Of a stretch of DNA of 64,000 bases, positions 11,130 through 23,084 are shown in pieces. The DNA comes from Basidiobolus meristosporus CBS 931.73 (taxonomy: Eukaryota > Basidiobolomycota > Basidiobolomycetes > Basidiobolales > Basidiobolaceae). The notes beneath the pieces were generated by a model. That model saw nothing but the letters and a program-made list of their open reading frames with translations, did no database searches and was not told where the DNA came from. Each line of letters opens with the position of its first letter. The first letter of the stretch is position 1. The stretch is taken from positions 102,295 through 166,294 of the forward strand of contig MCFE01000113.1 in assembly GCA_002104905.1 (NCBI GenBank), given 5' to 3'. The translations under genes and the position numbers were made by a program.

Positions 11130-14100
11130 TCCTTGTCCTAGCCTTCATAAATTCTGGTGCTTCCTCCTATTGAACTGATCACTCCTTTGTCCAGAAGCTC
11201 AAAATCCCCACTATCCTGAAATCTGCCCTGTCCAAGTAGAAGTTATGGATGGATGATCCCTTTCCTCTGGTGCCGTTAGCCATGAGACATGTCTACTCCA
11301 GCTGACCAGTACTGGTCACCATGAGACAATAGCATTCAACAACATCAATTCTTCCCACAACCCCACAGTCCTTAAAAGCTCATGGCTTAGTCACCATAAC
11401 CCAGCTATCAACTGGAAGACCAAAACCCTGACATACCCCAGAGTCAATCAGGTCAACTCTGTGAACGCACCTGACTTTTCAGGTGAAGAAGTATCTTTTC
11501 CCAAACTACCCAGACCCAGGAGCCCATTATCACTGAAAGGACCCCCTGCAATGGAATACCTACTGAGTATCAAGAGCTTGCCCACATCTTTGATAAGAAG
11601 AAAGCAGTACATCTCCCAGTACATAGATCCTATGATTGTCCCATTAACTTGAAGATGGAAAAACCCCACCTTTTGGCTCTATCTACAACCTCTCACAACC
11701 TGAGTTGAAAGAACTCCATGGCTATATCCAATTAAACCTCCAGAAAGGTCTAATTCAGCCCTCTAGGTCCACAGCTGGTGCCCCAACCCTCTTTGACAAA
11801 AAAATGGGTACCCTAAGAGAGTGTGTAGACTACTGTGCACTGAATAAGATCACAAGCAAGAACAGGTACCCTTGCTCCTGATTAACACCCTGTGGATCTA
11901 CTCTCTGCTGCCAATGTATTTACTAAAATTGACCTCAGAGGAGCTTATAACCTTGTCACAATCAAGCCTGGTGATGAGTGGAAAACTGCCTTGAGAACAA
12001 GATGGTCACTTTGAGTATAAAGTAATGCCATTTGGCCTCACCAATGCCCCAGCTGTCTTTCAACACCTTATGAATGACATATTTTGTCAGTACCTTGACC
12101 AATTTGTGGTCATCTACATTGATGATATCCTGATCTACTCCAAGACTCATGAAGAACAAAATTCCCATGTGAAGAAAGTCTTGACCAGGCTTGACACTGC
12201 TGGCCACTATGCCAAATTGGAAAAATGTGAGTTTGACCAGAAAGAAGTTGAGTTCCTAGGTTATCTTATAAGCTTAAATGGAACAAGAATGGGCCCCAAC
12301 AGAGTAGAAGCCCCACTGCTTGCCCACCCTGACCTTGAGAGACCTTTCAATATAGAAACCAATGCCTCTGACTTTGCCCTTGGTGCCATCCATTCACAGT
12401 ATGATGACAAGAATATGCCACACCCTGCTGCATCCTACTCTCAAGAATTTACTCCAGCTGAAGTAAACTATGATATCTATGACAAGTAACTACTTGCAAT
12501 CATTGTGGCCTCTGAACAATGGAGACACTACCTTGATGGTGCAGCCCAAATGATAAAGTTTCTTGGTGACCACAAGAACCTTGAGTACTTTACCACCTCA
12601 AAAGTACTGAACTGGAGACAAGCCAGATGGTGGCTTTTCCTGTCTAGCTTTGACTTTTTCATCATCTATAGACCAGCTGTGAAACAAGGAAAACCTGATG
12701 CCCTGTCCAGAAAGGTGGGGTATTCCCTTGAAGAAGGGGATGATGCCTTTTGGCAAATGAAAAACTCTGTGCCCAACAAAGGACATTTTGAACTCCTTGC
12801 AACCCATTCCTCCAATATTATAGCTCCTTTACTCCTTAAGAAAGTCAAGACCAGCCAAGCCACCAACTCCACAGTGTCAATAATCCAAAATATCTCAAGT
12901 CTCCCACTGACCATCACCCAAGCTCCCAAGCCTCCAGCACCCCTAAGAAAAAAAATAAAGAAAAGGCCAGCAAAATGCCATCATAATATCAGCTGAATTC
13001 CAAGTTTGTCAAAATTGACAACTCTCAGTATCTCTGTTGTTAGCTGATGGGCAGGCAAGCAAACAAGTTCCCCAGGTGGAGACTAGGCCAACTAGCATCC
13101 ATGCCAAATATGGTAATTAGCTGCATGTTACTTCTATCAAAAATTGCATTTAATATTTTGAACCAAAAACACCAGCTGAATGCCAGCAGAATACCAGCTG
13201 AAAATCAGATGAATACCAAGTTTGAGATTTTTCATAGGGCTCCTATATCTAGTCAATGACATCATCCATCACCAGCACCAACTGCTTGTCCCAGACCTTG
13301 ATACCCAGTTGGATATCATCCATTCTTGCCATGATTTAGTGGCTGCAGGACATTTTGGTACAGCCAAAACTATGAATGCAATCAAAAGAGACTTCTGGTG
13401 GCTCATGATTATATCCCTTGTCAAGGAGTACCTCCAATCTGTGATACATATAATTGTGCAAAATCTGCCAGGCACCTGCCTTATAGACTTCTTTAACCCT
13501 TGCCAATTCCTGACCAGCATTGGAAGTCAATTTCAATGGACTTCATAACCAACCTCCCAGAATCCAATCAATTTAATTCAGTCCTGGTTGCGGCAGATAG
13601 ACTCACAACAATGTCTCACTTCATTCCCTGCTCCAAGAATATAGACGCTAAGGTGACTGCCCACCTAGTAATTAAGAACATTTTCCAGCTCCATAGTATC
13701 CCAAGTGACATCGCATCTGATAGAGGACCCCAGTTCATATCAGAATTCTGGAAATACTTCATGCAATATCTTGGTGTGCAAGTCATGCTCTTAGCTGCTT
13801 TTCATCCTCAGTTAGATGGTCAGACAGAGAGAATTAATCAGATCCTTGAGCAATTCCTCCAGTGCCAAATCAACTATCAGCAAGACAACAGGAGCCAGCT
13901 ATTACCACTTGCAGAATTTGCCTACAACACCTTATGTCATAGTGCAACTGGTCTCACCCCATTCTATGCAAATTATGGTTTTCACCTGCAACTTGATATT
14001 CAGATCCCACAGACCCTATGAGCTCCCCAGCAGCTGAGCATGTATCAACAATTCTAGAAATTCAAGAAACACTCAAAAAAGAACTATCCTTAGCCCATAA

Positions 14101-14481
14101 GCAGTACAGCAAATTTGTAGACAACAACCAGCAGCCTATACCCAAGCTTAATGAAGGAGATTCAGTATAGCTCTTGAGAAGAAACATTGTTAACAGCCAC
14201 CCTTGTGAAAAATCATACTACAAGAAGCAAGGACCATTCAAGATCAAGAAGTAACTTAGTCCAATTGTATACCAACTACAGTTGCCACTAAGTGTGAAAA
14301 TTTATGGCACATTCCATGTATCTCCCCTGGAACCATTCCATGAAAGTACTCTACCCAGCTGGCACCCAGCAAGTCCCCCAGCCATCCAAGTAGACAAACA
14401 CCAAGAGTTTGAAGTTCAGCAAGTACTGGATTCAAAGTACATCAGATCCCAACTTCACTATCTGGTAGAGTGGGTTGATTA
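11130..14481 (+). pseudogene. chromovirus pol polyprotein remnant
   Basis: Frames change repeatedly. Protease-like sequence spans about 11140-11420. RT is clear at 12025-12200 with MPFGLTNAPAVFQHLMND and the catalytic YIDD box. RNase H follows (FNIETNASDFALGAI, then LLAIIVASEQWRHYLDG). The integrase HHCC-type region (HDLVAAGHFGTAKTMNAI) lies at 13320-13400. The integrase core is at 13500-14021 with DFITNLPESNQFN, SDRGPQFISEFW and DGQTERINQ. A chromodomain (EFEVQQVLDSKYIRSQ...LVEWVDY) is at 14405-14481 and continues at 19164 (PYDQTGELAANLTHYQDLI). There are multiple stops, so it is not functional. Confidence 0.85.
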
Positions 14482-14829
14482 TGTTGTAAGAGTCTTGGAG
14501 ATATTGGAAGTGATTGGGAGAACAAGTTGATTATGTGGTTTTCACTTAATGATTTATTGAGTGTAAAAGTAGTATTTATACTTTTACATGGTCTTGGCAT
14601 CACAAACACGTAGAATGGGTTAAGGAAGATCCCAAAAACATGTGTGCACAGTTTGGGGCTGTTTGGACAACCTTGAGAATTTTCATGTTCTGGGTACCTG
14701 GTATTTTGGTGAAAATATTCTAAGTAAATCCCAACAAGGAATTTGGTCAATATTCTCTAGGATTTGAAGGTGATGATCTAAGTGACTAAGTTAGGTGAGT
14801 ATTTAGGTGAAATACAAATTTTTACAACA
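14482..14829 (-). repeat. copia 3' LTR
   Basis: This 348-bp terminal repeat has TGTTGTAA/TTACAACA ends. Relative to the minus-strand element it is the 3' LTR. A short purine-rich stretch (GAGTGGGAG on the minus strand, 14830-14838) lies just inside and is the likely polypurine tract. Confidence 0.9.
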
Positions 14830-14840
14830 CTCCCACTCAG

Positions 14841-17800
14841 CTAAATGTTCATACTGACTAGTCCTAATTTTGACCTAAGATATTCAAACTTGTCTCTAGC
14901 TAATGGTTTGGTAAATACGTCTGCAATCATTTCATCTGTAGGACAGTAAACTAAGCTAACTAAGTTATTCTCTATAGCTTCATGTATGAAATGATGTCTA
15001 ATATCTGTGTGCTTGGTTCTAGCATGAAAAGTTGGATTTCTACCTAATTGTATACATCCTTGATTATCTTGAAATAAAGTAATAGGCGTTTTTTGACATA
15101 GGCCTAAATCTGTAAAAAGCTTTCTTAGCCACATTGCTTCTTTTGTAGCTTCACAGGCTGACATGCACTTTGCCTCTGTGGTAGAAAGTGCTACAGTTGG
15201 TTGCTCTCTTGAATTTCATGAAATTGCTCCTTTACAGTAAAGAAAGGTGTATCCCGTGGTGGATCTTCTGTCTTCCAAATTTTGTCCCCAATCAGCATCA
15301 GAGTATCCCACAAGATTCTGTTCTGAGTCCTTATAAGTGTATCTTAAGCAGATATCAGCAGTTCCTTTTAGGTATCTAAAAATCCGCTTAACTGCTGTTA
15401 TATGATCAGATCCTTAGTTCTGATTATGTTGGCTGACAACTCCCACTGAATATGAGATATCTGGACGTGTTCCAAGCATGATATACATCAGGCTGCTGAT
15501 CATAGATTGATAAGGAACGTCAGGGCTTTCAGATGGCACCAAGCTCTCTAGATTTGGTTGAGTTTTGACCAAGTTAAGGTTTGTCTCCATTAGGGTAGCT
15601 GCCGGTTTACAGTCTTCCATTTGGTGCTTCTTTAGTATATCTTGAATATACTTGGATTGACTTAGGGTGATAATCTGGGTACTTCTGTCTCTGGAGAAGT
15701 TAATCCCCAAGTGGTAACTAAGTTCTCCTGGATTGGACATCTTGAACTCCTTAGATAGGCTGGATTTAGTCTCTTCCAATGTTTCTAGGTTATTGGCGGC
15801 TACAATAAGATCATCCACATATAGAGCTAATAGAACTGGATTTGTTCTATCTGGCTTATAGTATATACTATAGTCAGCATTACTTCTTTTGAAACTCAAA
15901 GATTCCAAATAAGAATCTATCTAGCAATTCCAGGCACTTGGTGATTGTTTGAGACCATATAGTGACTTTTTAAGCTTGCAGACCAAATGGGGGTTATCTT
16001 GGTCAACAAACCCATCAGGCTGGTCCATATACACGTCCTCATCAAGTCCTCCATTCAAAAATGCAGTTTTTACATCCATTTGATGAATAAAAAACTTATA
16101 TTTGGCTGCAATAGCCAATAATAATCTGATGGAATTAAACTTAGCTACCGGTGCAAAGGTCTCAGTATAGTCAAGTCCTTTTGTTTGAGAGTATCCTTTG
16201 GCTACAAGTCTTGCTTTGTATCTTTCAATTGTACCATCAGCCTTGTATTTTGTCTTGAAGACCCTTCTGCATCCAATTGATTTTTGGTTGATTGGTAATT
16301 TGACTAAGTCCCAAGTTTGATTTTCCATCAGTGTCTGATATTCCTCAGTCATTGCAGATCTCCAAAACTTTGTCTGAGGGCTATTTAGGGCCTCTTTTAC
16401 AGTCTGGGGCTCATCAATATGGACTGAATAGGCATAGGCTAAGTTTGTACCCTCATTGATATAGTAATTTGGGCTATTTCTTGTCCGATTGGATCTCCAG
16501 GCATTGGATACTGGAATGATCACTTCTGGGATATTCCTGGGCACTGATTCTGGCTGAACCATGGTTTTAGAGTCCTCTGGAGTGAAAAAATTTTCATTGT
16601 TTTGCTCTGATTCAATCCTGACAATTGGTGGACTTGAGATCAAATTTTTGTGACCATCTGATGTCATTTTTTGTGAAAATTTTGAATTTTCATCAAACAA
16701 CAGATCCCTGGACTTGATCAGCTTCTTTGCTTTGGTATTGTAGAGTCTGTATGCCTTACTCTCATTGCAGTAGCCCAAAAATATGCATTTTACACTTTTT
16801 GGTTCAAATTTTGACTGATTTCCGGCCAATTTTTTGGCATATGCTGTACACCCAAATATTCTTAGATGTTGTGCACTTGGTCTGTATCCATGCCATGCTT
16901 CAAATGGAGTAGAATCACAAAGTATTCTGTTATAACTCCTATTTTTAAGATATACAGCAGTGGCAACTGATTCCGCCCAAAAATCATAGGATAATTTTTG
17001 ATCATGGATCATAGATCTTGCCATATCAATTATTGATCTGTTAGCTTGTTCTGCTACTCCATTTTGCTGTGGGGAGTATGGTACAGTAGTCTCTTGCTTT
17101 ATCCCATGAATTTTGCAGAAGTGGATGAAGAGTTTTGAGGTATATTCTCCACCATTGTCAGAGCGTATTTTCTTGATTTTTTCACCAGTTTCTCTCCCCA
17201 CCATGGCTTTAAACTCCCTGAACTTAGACAGAGCTTCTTCCTTTCTTTTCATGATGTAGACCCATGTGTATCTTGTATAATCATCAATAAAAGTGATTAA
17301 ATACCTCATCCTGCCTAAGGATAAATTTTGCATAGGTCCACACAGATCTGAGTGAATTAGATCTAATTTTTTCTTAGTTTTGATTAACCCAGAGCTCTTG
17401 AACACTTGTCTGGCTTGTTTCCCACATATGCAGGCTTCACAGTGCTCCAAATTAGCTGGGGGATCAATTTTCACTCCAGAAATTAGCTGATCTTTGATCA
17501 TTTTACGCAAATAATCAAAATTGATGTGTCCAAATCTCCTGTGCCAAAGCATTGGTGTTTCTTCATTCAAGTTACCTATATTGGCTTCCAAATATGATGG
17601 AATATAAGTCAACTTGTATAGATTCTGATCTCTGATGCCCAAAGCAATATGGGCACCATTTTGATCAGTGATCCTGCATCCAGAATTGTCAAAACTGAAA
17701 CTGAGTCCTTCTGCTGTGGCCTTGCTTACAGAGAGTAGGTTCTTGGCTATTTCTGGTACATAGAGTACTTCTTTAAAGGTCAGTGTATGGCTTCCTTCAC

Positions 17801-18810
17801 TGCTTCTAAGGTTTACTTGAATAGTTCCTTCTCCCACTGCATCAAGTGTTCTATTGTCACCCATGAAAACCTTCTTAATTGGAATTTCTTGATATTGCGT
17901 AAAAGTTCTTTTTGGTGTGTAAAGTGTTGAGAAGCTCCAGAGTCAATATACCATGTCTGAGAATCCTTGTTTGTGGTCATATTTAGTGCAGATATGAATA
18001 GTCTATCTTCAATTGTTGCAGCATTTCAATATTCAGGCTTCTTTTGCTGATTATCTTTCTTTTTGAGACACCGGTCTGATGTGTGTCCTTTCCTTTTGCA
18101 GTAGTTACAAACCAGGTTGCTGTTGTCTTTGTAGGGTCTTGGGTACCTCCTTTGTTGGTTATCACTGCTTATTAAAGCATTTTCTTCTTCCTTCTTATTG
18201 GCGCTTGTTTTTCTTAATTCTTCATCCAGGAGCCTTCCATATACGTAATTTAAGGTCAAATCTTCAGTTCTGGACTCTAGGGCTGATACAAGGCCCTGAA
18301 ACTTGTCTGTCAGGCTATTCAGGATGGTAACTATCACATCCTCATCAGTAATTGGTACGCCCACAGATTCCATCTCATCTACCAGCAGGGTAATTCTGTT
18401 AATTAGATTTTCATTTCTTCTCCTGGCAGCATCTTTGTAGTAAAGAATTTTTGTCTCAGATACATCTTCTTGGCAGCTGAACATGACTGGTAGGTGTCTT
18501 CTAATGCTTTCCAGGCCTTCTTTGCTGTTTTTGCTCTTGAGCATTGAATTAGCAACTTGTCCTTGATATTAAGGCAAATGCAGTTAAAGGCACTTTGTTC
18601 TTACTTCTGGTACTTTAAGGCTTCCTCTCCCACGTTTTTAGGAGGGCATTCTTCTCCCATGACAATATCCCAAAGGCCTCTTTCTTGTAGCAGCATCTTC
18701 ATCTTCACCTTCCACACTTGATAGTTAGATCCATCCAACTTTTCAGCAGAGGGAAAAATTCCAATAATAGCAGTAGTAGACATTGCAGAGAGTGACAGCT
18801 TGGGGCTCAT
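14841..18810 (-). pseudogene. copia gag-pol polyprotein, near-complete but interrupted
   Basis: The start ATG at 18808-18810 lies inside the primer-binding site next to the 5' LTR. Gag (MSPKLSLSAMSTTAIIGIF...) ends at a TAA at 18601-18603 where other copies read a Lys/Glu stretch. The remainder includes the zinc knuckle CNYCKRKGHTSDRC, the GAG-pre-integrase block LWHRRFGHINFDYLR, the integrase with IRSDNGGEYTSKLF and the RT N-part, open from 17864 to 15921. A TAG at 15918-15920 replaces an AAG found in another copy. RT YVDD and RNase H (LFQDNQGCIQLGRNPT...DVFTKPLARDKFEYL) follow at 15908-15414 and 15164-14841. It is coding-dead through a handful of lesions. Confidence 0.9.
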
Positions 18811-18814
18811 AACC
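18798..18814 (-). promoter_or_regulatory. copia primer-binding site (half tRNA-iMet type)
   Basis: Directly after the 5' LTR the minus strand reads GGTTATGAGCCCC. This is complementary to GGGCTCATAACC, the anticodon stem-loop of initiator tRNA-Met, rather than to a tRNA 3' end. The same sequence follows the LTRs at 55386, 58214 and 62043. Drosophila copia is known to prime from a cleaved half-tRNA-iMet, so the same mechanism is likely here. The gag ATG lies inside this site. Confidence 0.7.
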
Positions 18815-19163
18815 TGTTGTAAGAGTCTTGGAGATATTGGAAGTGATTGGGAGAACAAGTAGATTGTGTGGTTTTCACTTAATGATTTATTGAATGTAAA
18901 AGTAGTATTTATACTTTTACATGGTATTGGCATTACAAACATGTAGAATAGGTTAAGGAAGGTCCCAAGAACATGTGTGCAAAGTTTGGGGCTGTTTGGA
19001 CAACTTTGAGAATTTTCATGTTCTGGGTATCTGGTATTTTGGTGAAAATACTCTAAGTAAATCCCAACTAGGAATTTGGTCAATATTCTCTAGGATTTGA
19101 AGGTGATAATCTAAGTGACTAAGTTAGGTGAATATTTAGGTGGAAATACAAATTTTTACAACA
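18815..19163 (-). repeat. copia 5' LTR
   Basis: This 349-bp LTR is followed by the GATTA target duplication at 19164-19168. It presumably carries the element promoter; I did not identify a specific TATA position. Confidence 0.9.
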
Positions 19164-19290
19164 GATTACAGCCCATATGATCAAACTGGGGAACTAGCAG
19201 CAAACCTCACACACTACCAAGATCTAATTGCACTATTTTCATATCTCCAGAACTCTTATTCTGTACCTATATGATGATGATATAATATGC

Positions 19291-21116
19291 CCTACAAAGC
19301 TATTGCCAAAGATCAGCACAACATCTGCATAATACAAGTGGATATTCCATATTCCTCAAGGTTACACCATTGGTTGATGGAAGTTTTACCGTCTTGAGAA
19401 CAAGTAGATACATGTCACAGAACTTGTTGTGTCTAAGCTGAGCTCATACCAAGTATAGTAATAGTCAACTCACTGTCTTTTAGGATATCCCAACCACAAA
19501 TGTGGGCAGGAAAAATGTTCAACTATGATCTAAGTGACTAATTTTGTGTGAATACAAAATTGGCACTGGATAATCATAGGTGGAATCTTGAAGGCTGGTT
19601 AGGGTTTAATTGGTTCAGGAAACAAGTTGGAATATAGATATTATTCATGGTTTTGCTATACATGCCAGAGTAGTATCTTGATGCTGGATGTTACTGCCCA
19701 ACTGAAAGTATGGTAATGGCAGTCCAAACCAAACCTGCAACCAAAGAGCACATTTGCAAAATTGGAGAACAATTCGAGGTTTGCATATGTGAAAGATTAG
19801 TGCAGTGGGGGTATTGAAGCAGTCGGTCAAGCCCTATTTGACTCTGTCATAGCCCTTAATCCTGGTTATCACGCAGGATTTGAGGCTTCTTGTAACTTCC
19901 CTCTATGTTAATTACCAACTTCTTCTAGGGAAGATTGGAGTGCGAATGACAGGCGTTTGAATATCTGACCGGACAAGCACCAGAACTCCCTGGATGGCTA
20001 CTCACAAATCCGGGTCAAAAACACCATGCACACTACCACAAGAGCCATTGTCAACACAGTGTAATGGGGCCTTCTGCGATATTCCGATTCCTGAATGACC
20101 TCAAGCAAATGCATCTCCAATGGTATGCACCTATCTCACCACCAGTCGGCTGACCAGGTGGTGGCGGGGACTTGATTTGCACGTGACGTGACCCAAGTCA
20201 GAAACCACTGATGCCATGGTGCACCACAATATCGTCCAAATGGTAAATCCGCCAACCCGAAGCACCTTGAAACCCCTGGGGCTTTTTCAAGGCCAAGACC
20301 GGCCGATGCTACCCTAAAGTTTGTGATAGCCGATGAGATGAAGAGTCACTCCACTTGAACGCGACCGCCCCCGTGCCCGAAGGTAACCAGTGGATGAACA
20401 ACTGATTTGGGCATGAGCAGCATCCAACAACATGCTTCCCGATGGCCGGTGATCCCCTTCAGCACCTGGGTAGTCATTGGACCCACTTTAATGTACGGGC
20501 TGAAACCGAGTGCACGCTTGTTAGGTGCCAGTTGCTTGGAAACCAATGATGCAATTTAAAATCAACCCCCAATCACACCCCCGACCAACCGTTTTACCCG
20601 CGGTTTCAGTTGCTCACGAGACACGGTGTCTCAAAGCTCACCTCAAGCTCCGGACCAGACCGGCCCCAGTAAGAAGGATTTGGAGGTGGTGGCTATTCTT
20701 TGGGGAGCAGATCAAGCACGAGGAGATGGGAGCACCACTTGCGAGGCATTTCCGGCCAAACCCCACCACGATCACCCACTGGAAACATATCAACCAAAAC
20801 CAGCGAACATACAATTTATTGGATGCATTCTCGTGGGTGCGCTGCGAATTGTCAAGGTATTCTGTGGAGTATCTAGGGGAAGCGGGTCGCCTTTCAGGAT
20901 GGAATGATCCCTCCGGTCCCTGAGGATGTACACTGTCCTGTGGAGTGGGTCGATGGAGGCATATGCACCGTCATCAGCTGGGCGCTATCCCCCGGATACC
21001 CTACCTGACGACTTGGCAACTGGATGAAAAGCACGGCTGGGCCTTACCCACTCCTGCAGACATCGAAGGTATTGGAGCGTCCACCCAAGTGGATGCTGGA
21101 CTTCGGTGGGAGTCAC
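19291..21116. other. intergenic / anonymous sequence
   Basis: This 1.8 kb has no gene I can support. GC and CpG content rise sharply from about 19850, marking the exit from the TE island. Small open frames (for example 20525-20920 plus strand) have no recognisable motif, and several frames here look like eroded coding sequence, perhaps an old retroelement. Confidence 0.4.
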
Positions 21117-22109
21117 CTATGAGTTCCTGGAGATCCAGATCAGCCACCCACCCATGAGCCAACATAGGCTTGGATACTTGATGGCTGTTGAGGAGGAGCA
21201 TAATGGATCTTCGGGCTCCTGGCCGGTAATGGTCACTTGATGGGTTTCCAGTTGGATTGGCGGGCTCAATCGGGTGTTTCCCGCCTTCAAAAGCCGCTGG
21301 AAATCCTCGACCCGATCGGCCAGTAGGGGAATCGCGAGATCCGGATAGCAGCACAGGATCCGTCGGCGGATTCGAAGAAATCGATCCAAGTAGTCCACCT
21401 CGGAGCCGATCATTGGTCCCGCCAGCCGAATGATACTTCGGAGGCTGAACCCGTCGTCGGTCTGGTAGCCGTGCTGGAAGGCAGTGTCGTAGAAGATCGC
21501 CTTCCCGAGGTAGCTTTGGACCCCCACCTCGTTGGCCAGTTTGATGGCCGGCTCAAAGAAGTGGATGTCCACCGCGCGATGCTGGGATTTTCGAAAGCTC
21601 GCCTGGCAGGAGGCACGACGCCAGGTCTCCCCGAACCCGTCGAAATTACTCGGATCTCCCTTCACCAGGTTGCAATCGGTCTGGTTGCTGAATCGAAGGA
21701 GGGAGATGAAATACTTCCCGAACGGACTCCGTAGATGGTCCTTTCGGTAGTCAGTGATTACGGACAATGCGGTCCCAGTGGCGGTGGAAAAGCCTGCGAA
21801 CCCGCAGGTGAACCCCTTGCCGTCCTTGAGGTTCTTGCAAAAGGAATAGTCGAGCTTGGTGTCTTGCGTTTCGAACACGTTCGTGATGGTGAGGATGCTA
21901 CGACGAACGTCGGGTGGCACGGGGGAGAACGAACCATTGAATGGTAGTGGTGGGGATAATATGCACTCGGCGATGGGTTTTCGGTAGGTGAAGAACGCGC
22001 AGTTTTGTGGGGAGTTGGAGAATTGGTCTTGACAGTAGGGAAAGGACGCACCCAGCACAGCAATAGCCGCCAGTAGGGTGTGGCCTAAAGAAGCGTACAA
22101 CAACCTCAT
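21117..22109 (-). CDS. secreted chitosanase, glycoside hydrolase family 46
   Basis: Single-exon gene of 330 codons from the ATG at 22107-22109. An in-frame ATG at 22154 would put 15 basic residues before the signal peptide, so I prefer the later start. MRLLYASLGHTLLAAIAVLGA is a signal peptide. The GH46 hallmark follows: NVFETQDTKLDYSFCKNLKD then GKGFTCGFAGFSTATG. By alignment from memory with bacterial GH46 enzymes, Glu80 would be the proton donor and Asp96 the second catalytic acid. The C-terminal LSPPIQLETHQVTITG matches the DPPL..K..G-type end of the family, so the domain is complete; about 35 extra residues follow. The predicted role is endo-hydrolysis of chitosan outside the cell, for wall remodelling or for attack on chitosan-walled fungi. 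The family is mostly bacterial. Confidence 0.85.
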   Translation of the reverse strand: MRLLYASLGHTLLAAIAVLGASFPYCQDQFSNSPQNCAFFTYRKPIAECILSPPLPFNGSFSPVPPDVRRSILTITNVFETQDTKLDYSFCKNLKDGKGFTCGFAGFSTATGTALSVITDYRKDHLRSPFGKYFISLLRFSNQTDCNLVKGDPSNFDGFGETWRRASCQASFRKSQHRAVDIHFFEPAIKLANEVGVQSYLGKAIFYDTAFQHGYQTDDGFSLRSIIRLAGPMIGSEVDYLDRFLRIRRRILCCYPDLAIPLLADRVEDFQRLLKAGNTRLSPPIQLETHQVTITGQEPEDPLCSSSTAIKYPSLCWLMGGWLIWISRNS

Positions 22110-22564
22110 GGGATGAAGGGGGCGTTTTTTTCGAACAGACCGGGCTGAGATCAAGTAACTCTGTCGCCGTCGGTCGTCCCAGGCTTTTTAGTTCGGAAAT
22201 AACGGCCGCCTTTGCAATAGGAGAGGTTTAGGCTGGAGGCACATATGCGATGCCATGTGGGCAAATCTCAACATTCTCCATATCACCTGTGGAGTAGGGC
22301 AAGCTCACTCCGCCTGATGGTATCCGAGCCCTTCTTCATGCCCCCTACCTCCAATATGCGCAAGCATTTTCGATACGGAAGGCCAGAAATCCTCCGCTGG
22401 GCATGGTGGAGACGCTAACAAACAGTCATCCGCTGCATGCCTGGATTGGGTCTCTACCCTGAATACAGGTTTCCATGGGTCACTTATTTATTCACTATTT
22501 ATATTGGAAATGATACCATATATGTTACATGAGGTACCCTTCAAGGGTCAATAGAGCGCATTGC
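22110..22564. other. intergenic region between two minus-strand genes
   Basis: It contains the upstream region of the chitosanase gene. I see no distinct motif or additional gene. Confidence 0.5.
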
Positions 22565-23084
22565 TCAGTCCAAGAACTGGCCATTTAAGATCATGCTACG
22601 CATGGGTGATGCAGGGCGATCTGGAATATTTTTCGGGTTTTTCAAGGCTTGTACTCGCGCATGAGGGGGTAGAAGCTTATTTCCTGCCAAGAAGCGGATT
22701 AGAATTGGTTCTGGCCAGCCAATGACAACCCATCGTTACTCACCTTGGGGGGGAGTTTCAGGGAGCTGGTTTGATTTCTACAGGGCAGATTAGTGGTCTC
22801 GTATATGCTGGTGGTGATAAATAGGGTGATGCACTTACATTGCTTAATATCTGGAAGTAGCTGGTGAAGCCGGCGTTGGGCGGGGAGTTTGGGGGAGAGC
22901 CGGAGCCACTGAAACTCCTGGACTTCTCGGTGAAGCTACCCATGGACTTGGGGCTAGTTGGAGAGGTGCATGTGATGTGGCTGAAAGATTGTCTGCCTAG
23001 GGAAGTCCCAACGGAAAGAGCGCGTCGGCGGCCTGGTATGCTGAGGGGCTGGGAATATGGGCCAGAGCTACTAGTAGAGGACAT
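22565..23084 (-). CDS. Ser/Pro-rich protein of unknown function, three exons
   Basis: Start ATG at 23082-23084 (MSSTSSSGPYSQPLS...); an in-frame ATG at 23144 is possible. I infer two introns: 22778-22838 (GTAAGT...TGTAG, 61 nt) and 22684-22743 (GTGAGT...GGCAG, 60 nt). They join exons 23084-22839, 22777-22744 and 22683-22565 in frame. The product is about 133 residues, largely disordered, with SPTSPKSMGSFTEKSRS, SPPNSPPNAGFTSYFQ and the C-terminus ending SPMRSMILNGQFLD. The preserved frame across both splices and the Ser-Pro sites argue for a real gene, perhaps a phosphoprotein. I do not recognise a family. Confidence 0.65.

Larger units (their letters stand above)
14482..19163 (-). mobile_element. 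full-length Ty1/copia element inserted in the chromovirus, TSD GATTA
   Basis: Two LTRs (14482-14829 and 18815-19163), both TGTTGTAA...TTACAACA, bound a 4682-bp element. GATTA is present on both sides (14477-14481 and 19164-19168), a perfect 5-bp target duplication. Removing the element restores the chromodomain reading frame. The order on the minus strand is gag, zinc knuckle, protease, integrase, RT, RNase H, as in copia. The two LTRs differ at about 16 positions plus one indel by my reading (about 5%), mostly transitions, so the insertion is not recent. Confidence 0.95.
11063..19290 (+). mobile_element. Ty3/gypsy chromovirus remnant, split by a copia insertion
   Basis: Gypsy domains are found in the order protease, RT, RNase H, integrase, chromodomain between about 11130 and 14481. 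The last of these resumes at 19164-19290 after the copia insertion. I could not identify LTRs, so the outer limits are approximate; the element is truncated or heavily eroded at both ends. Confidence 0.75.

Noticed and set aside
20525-20920. 132-codon frame as a gene
   Set aside because: It has no recognisable domain, overlaps other frames of equal quality and lies in anonymous sequence.
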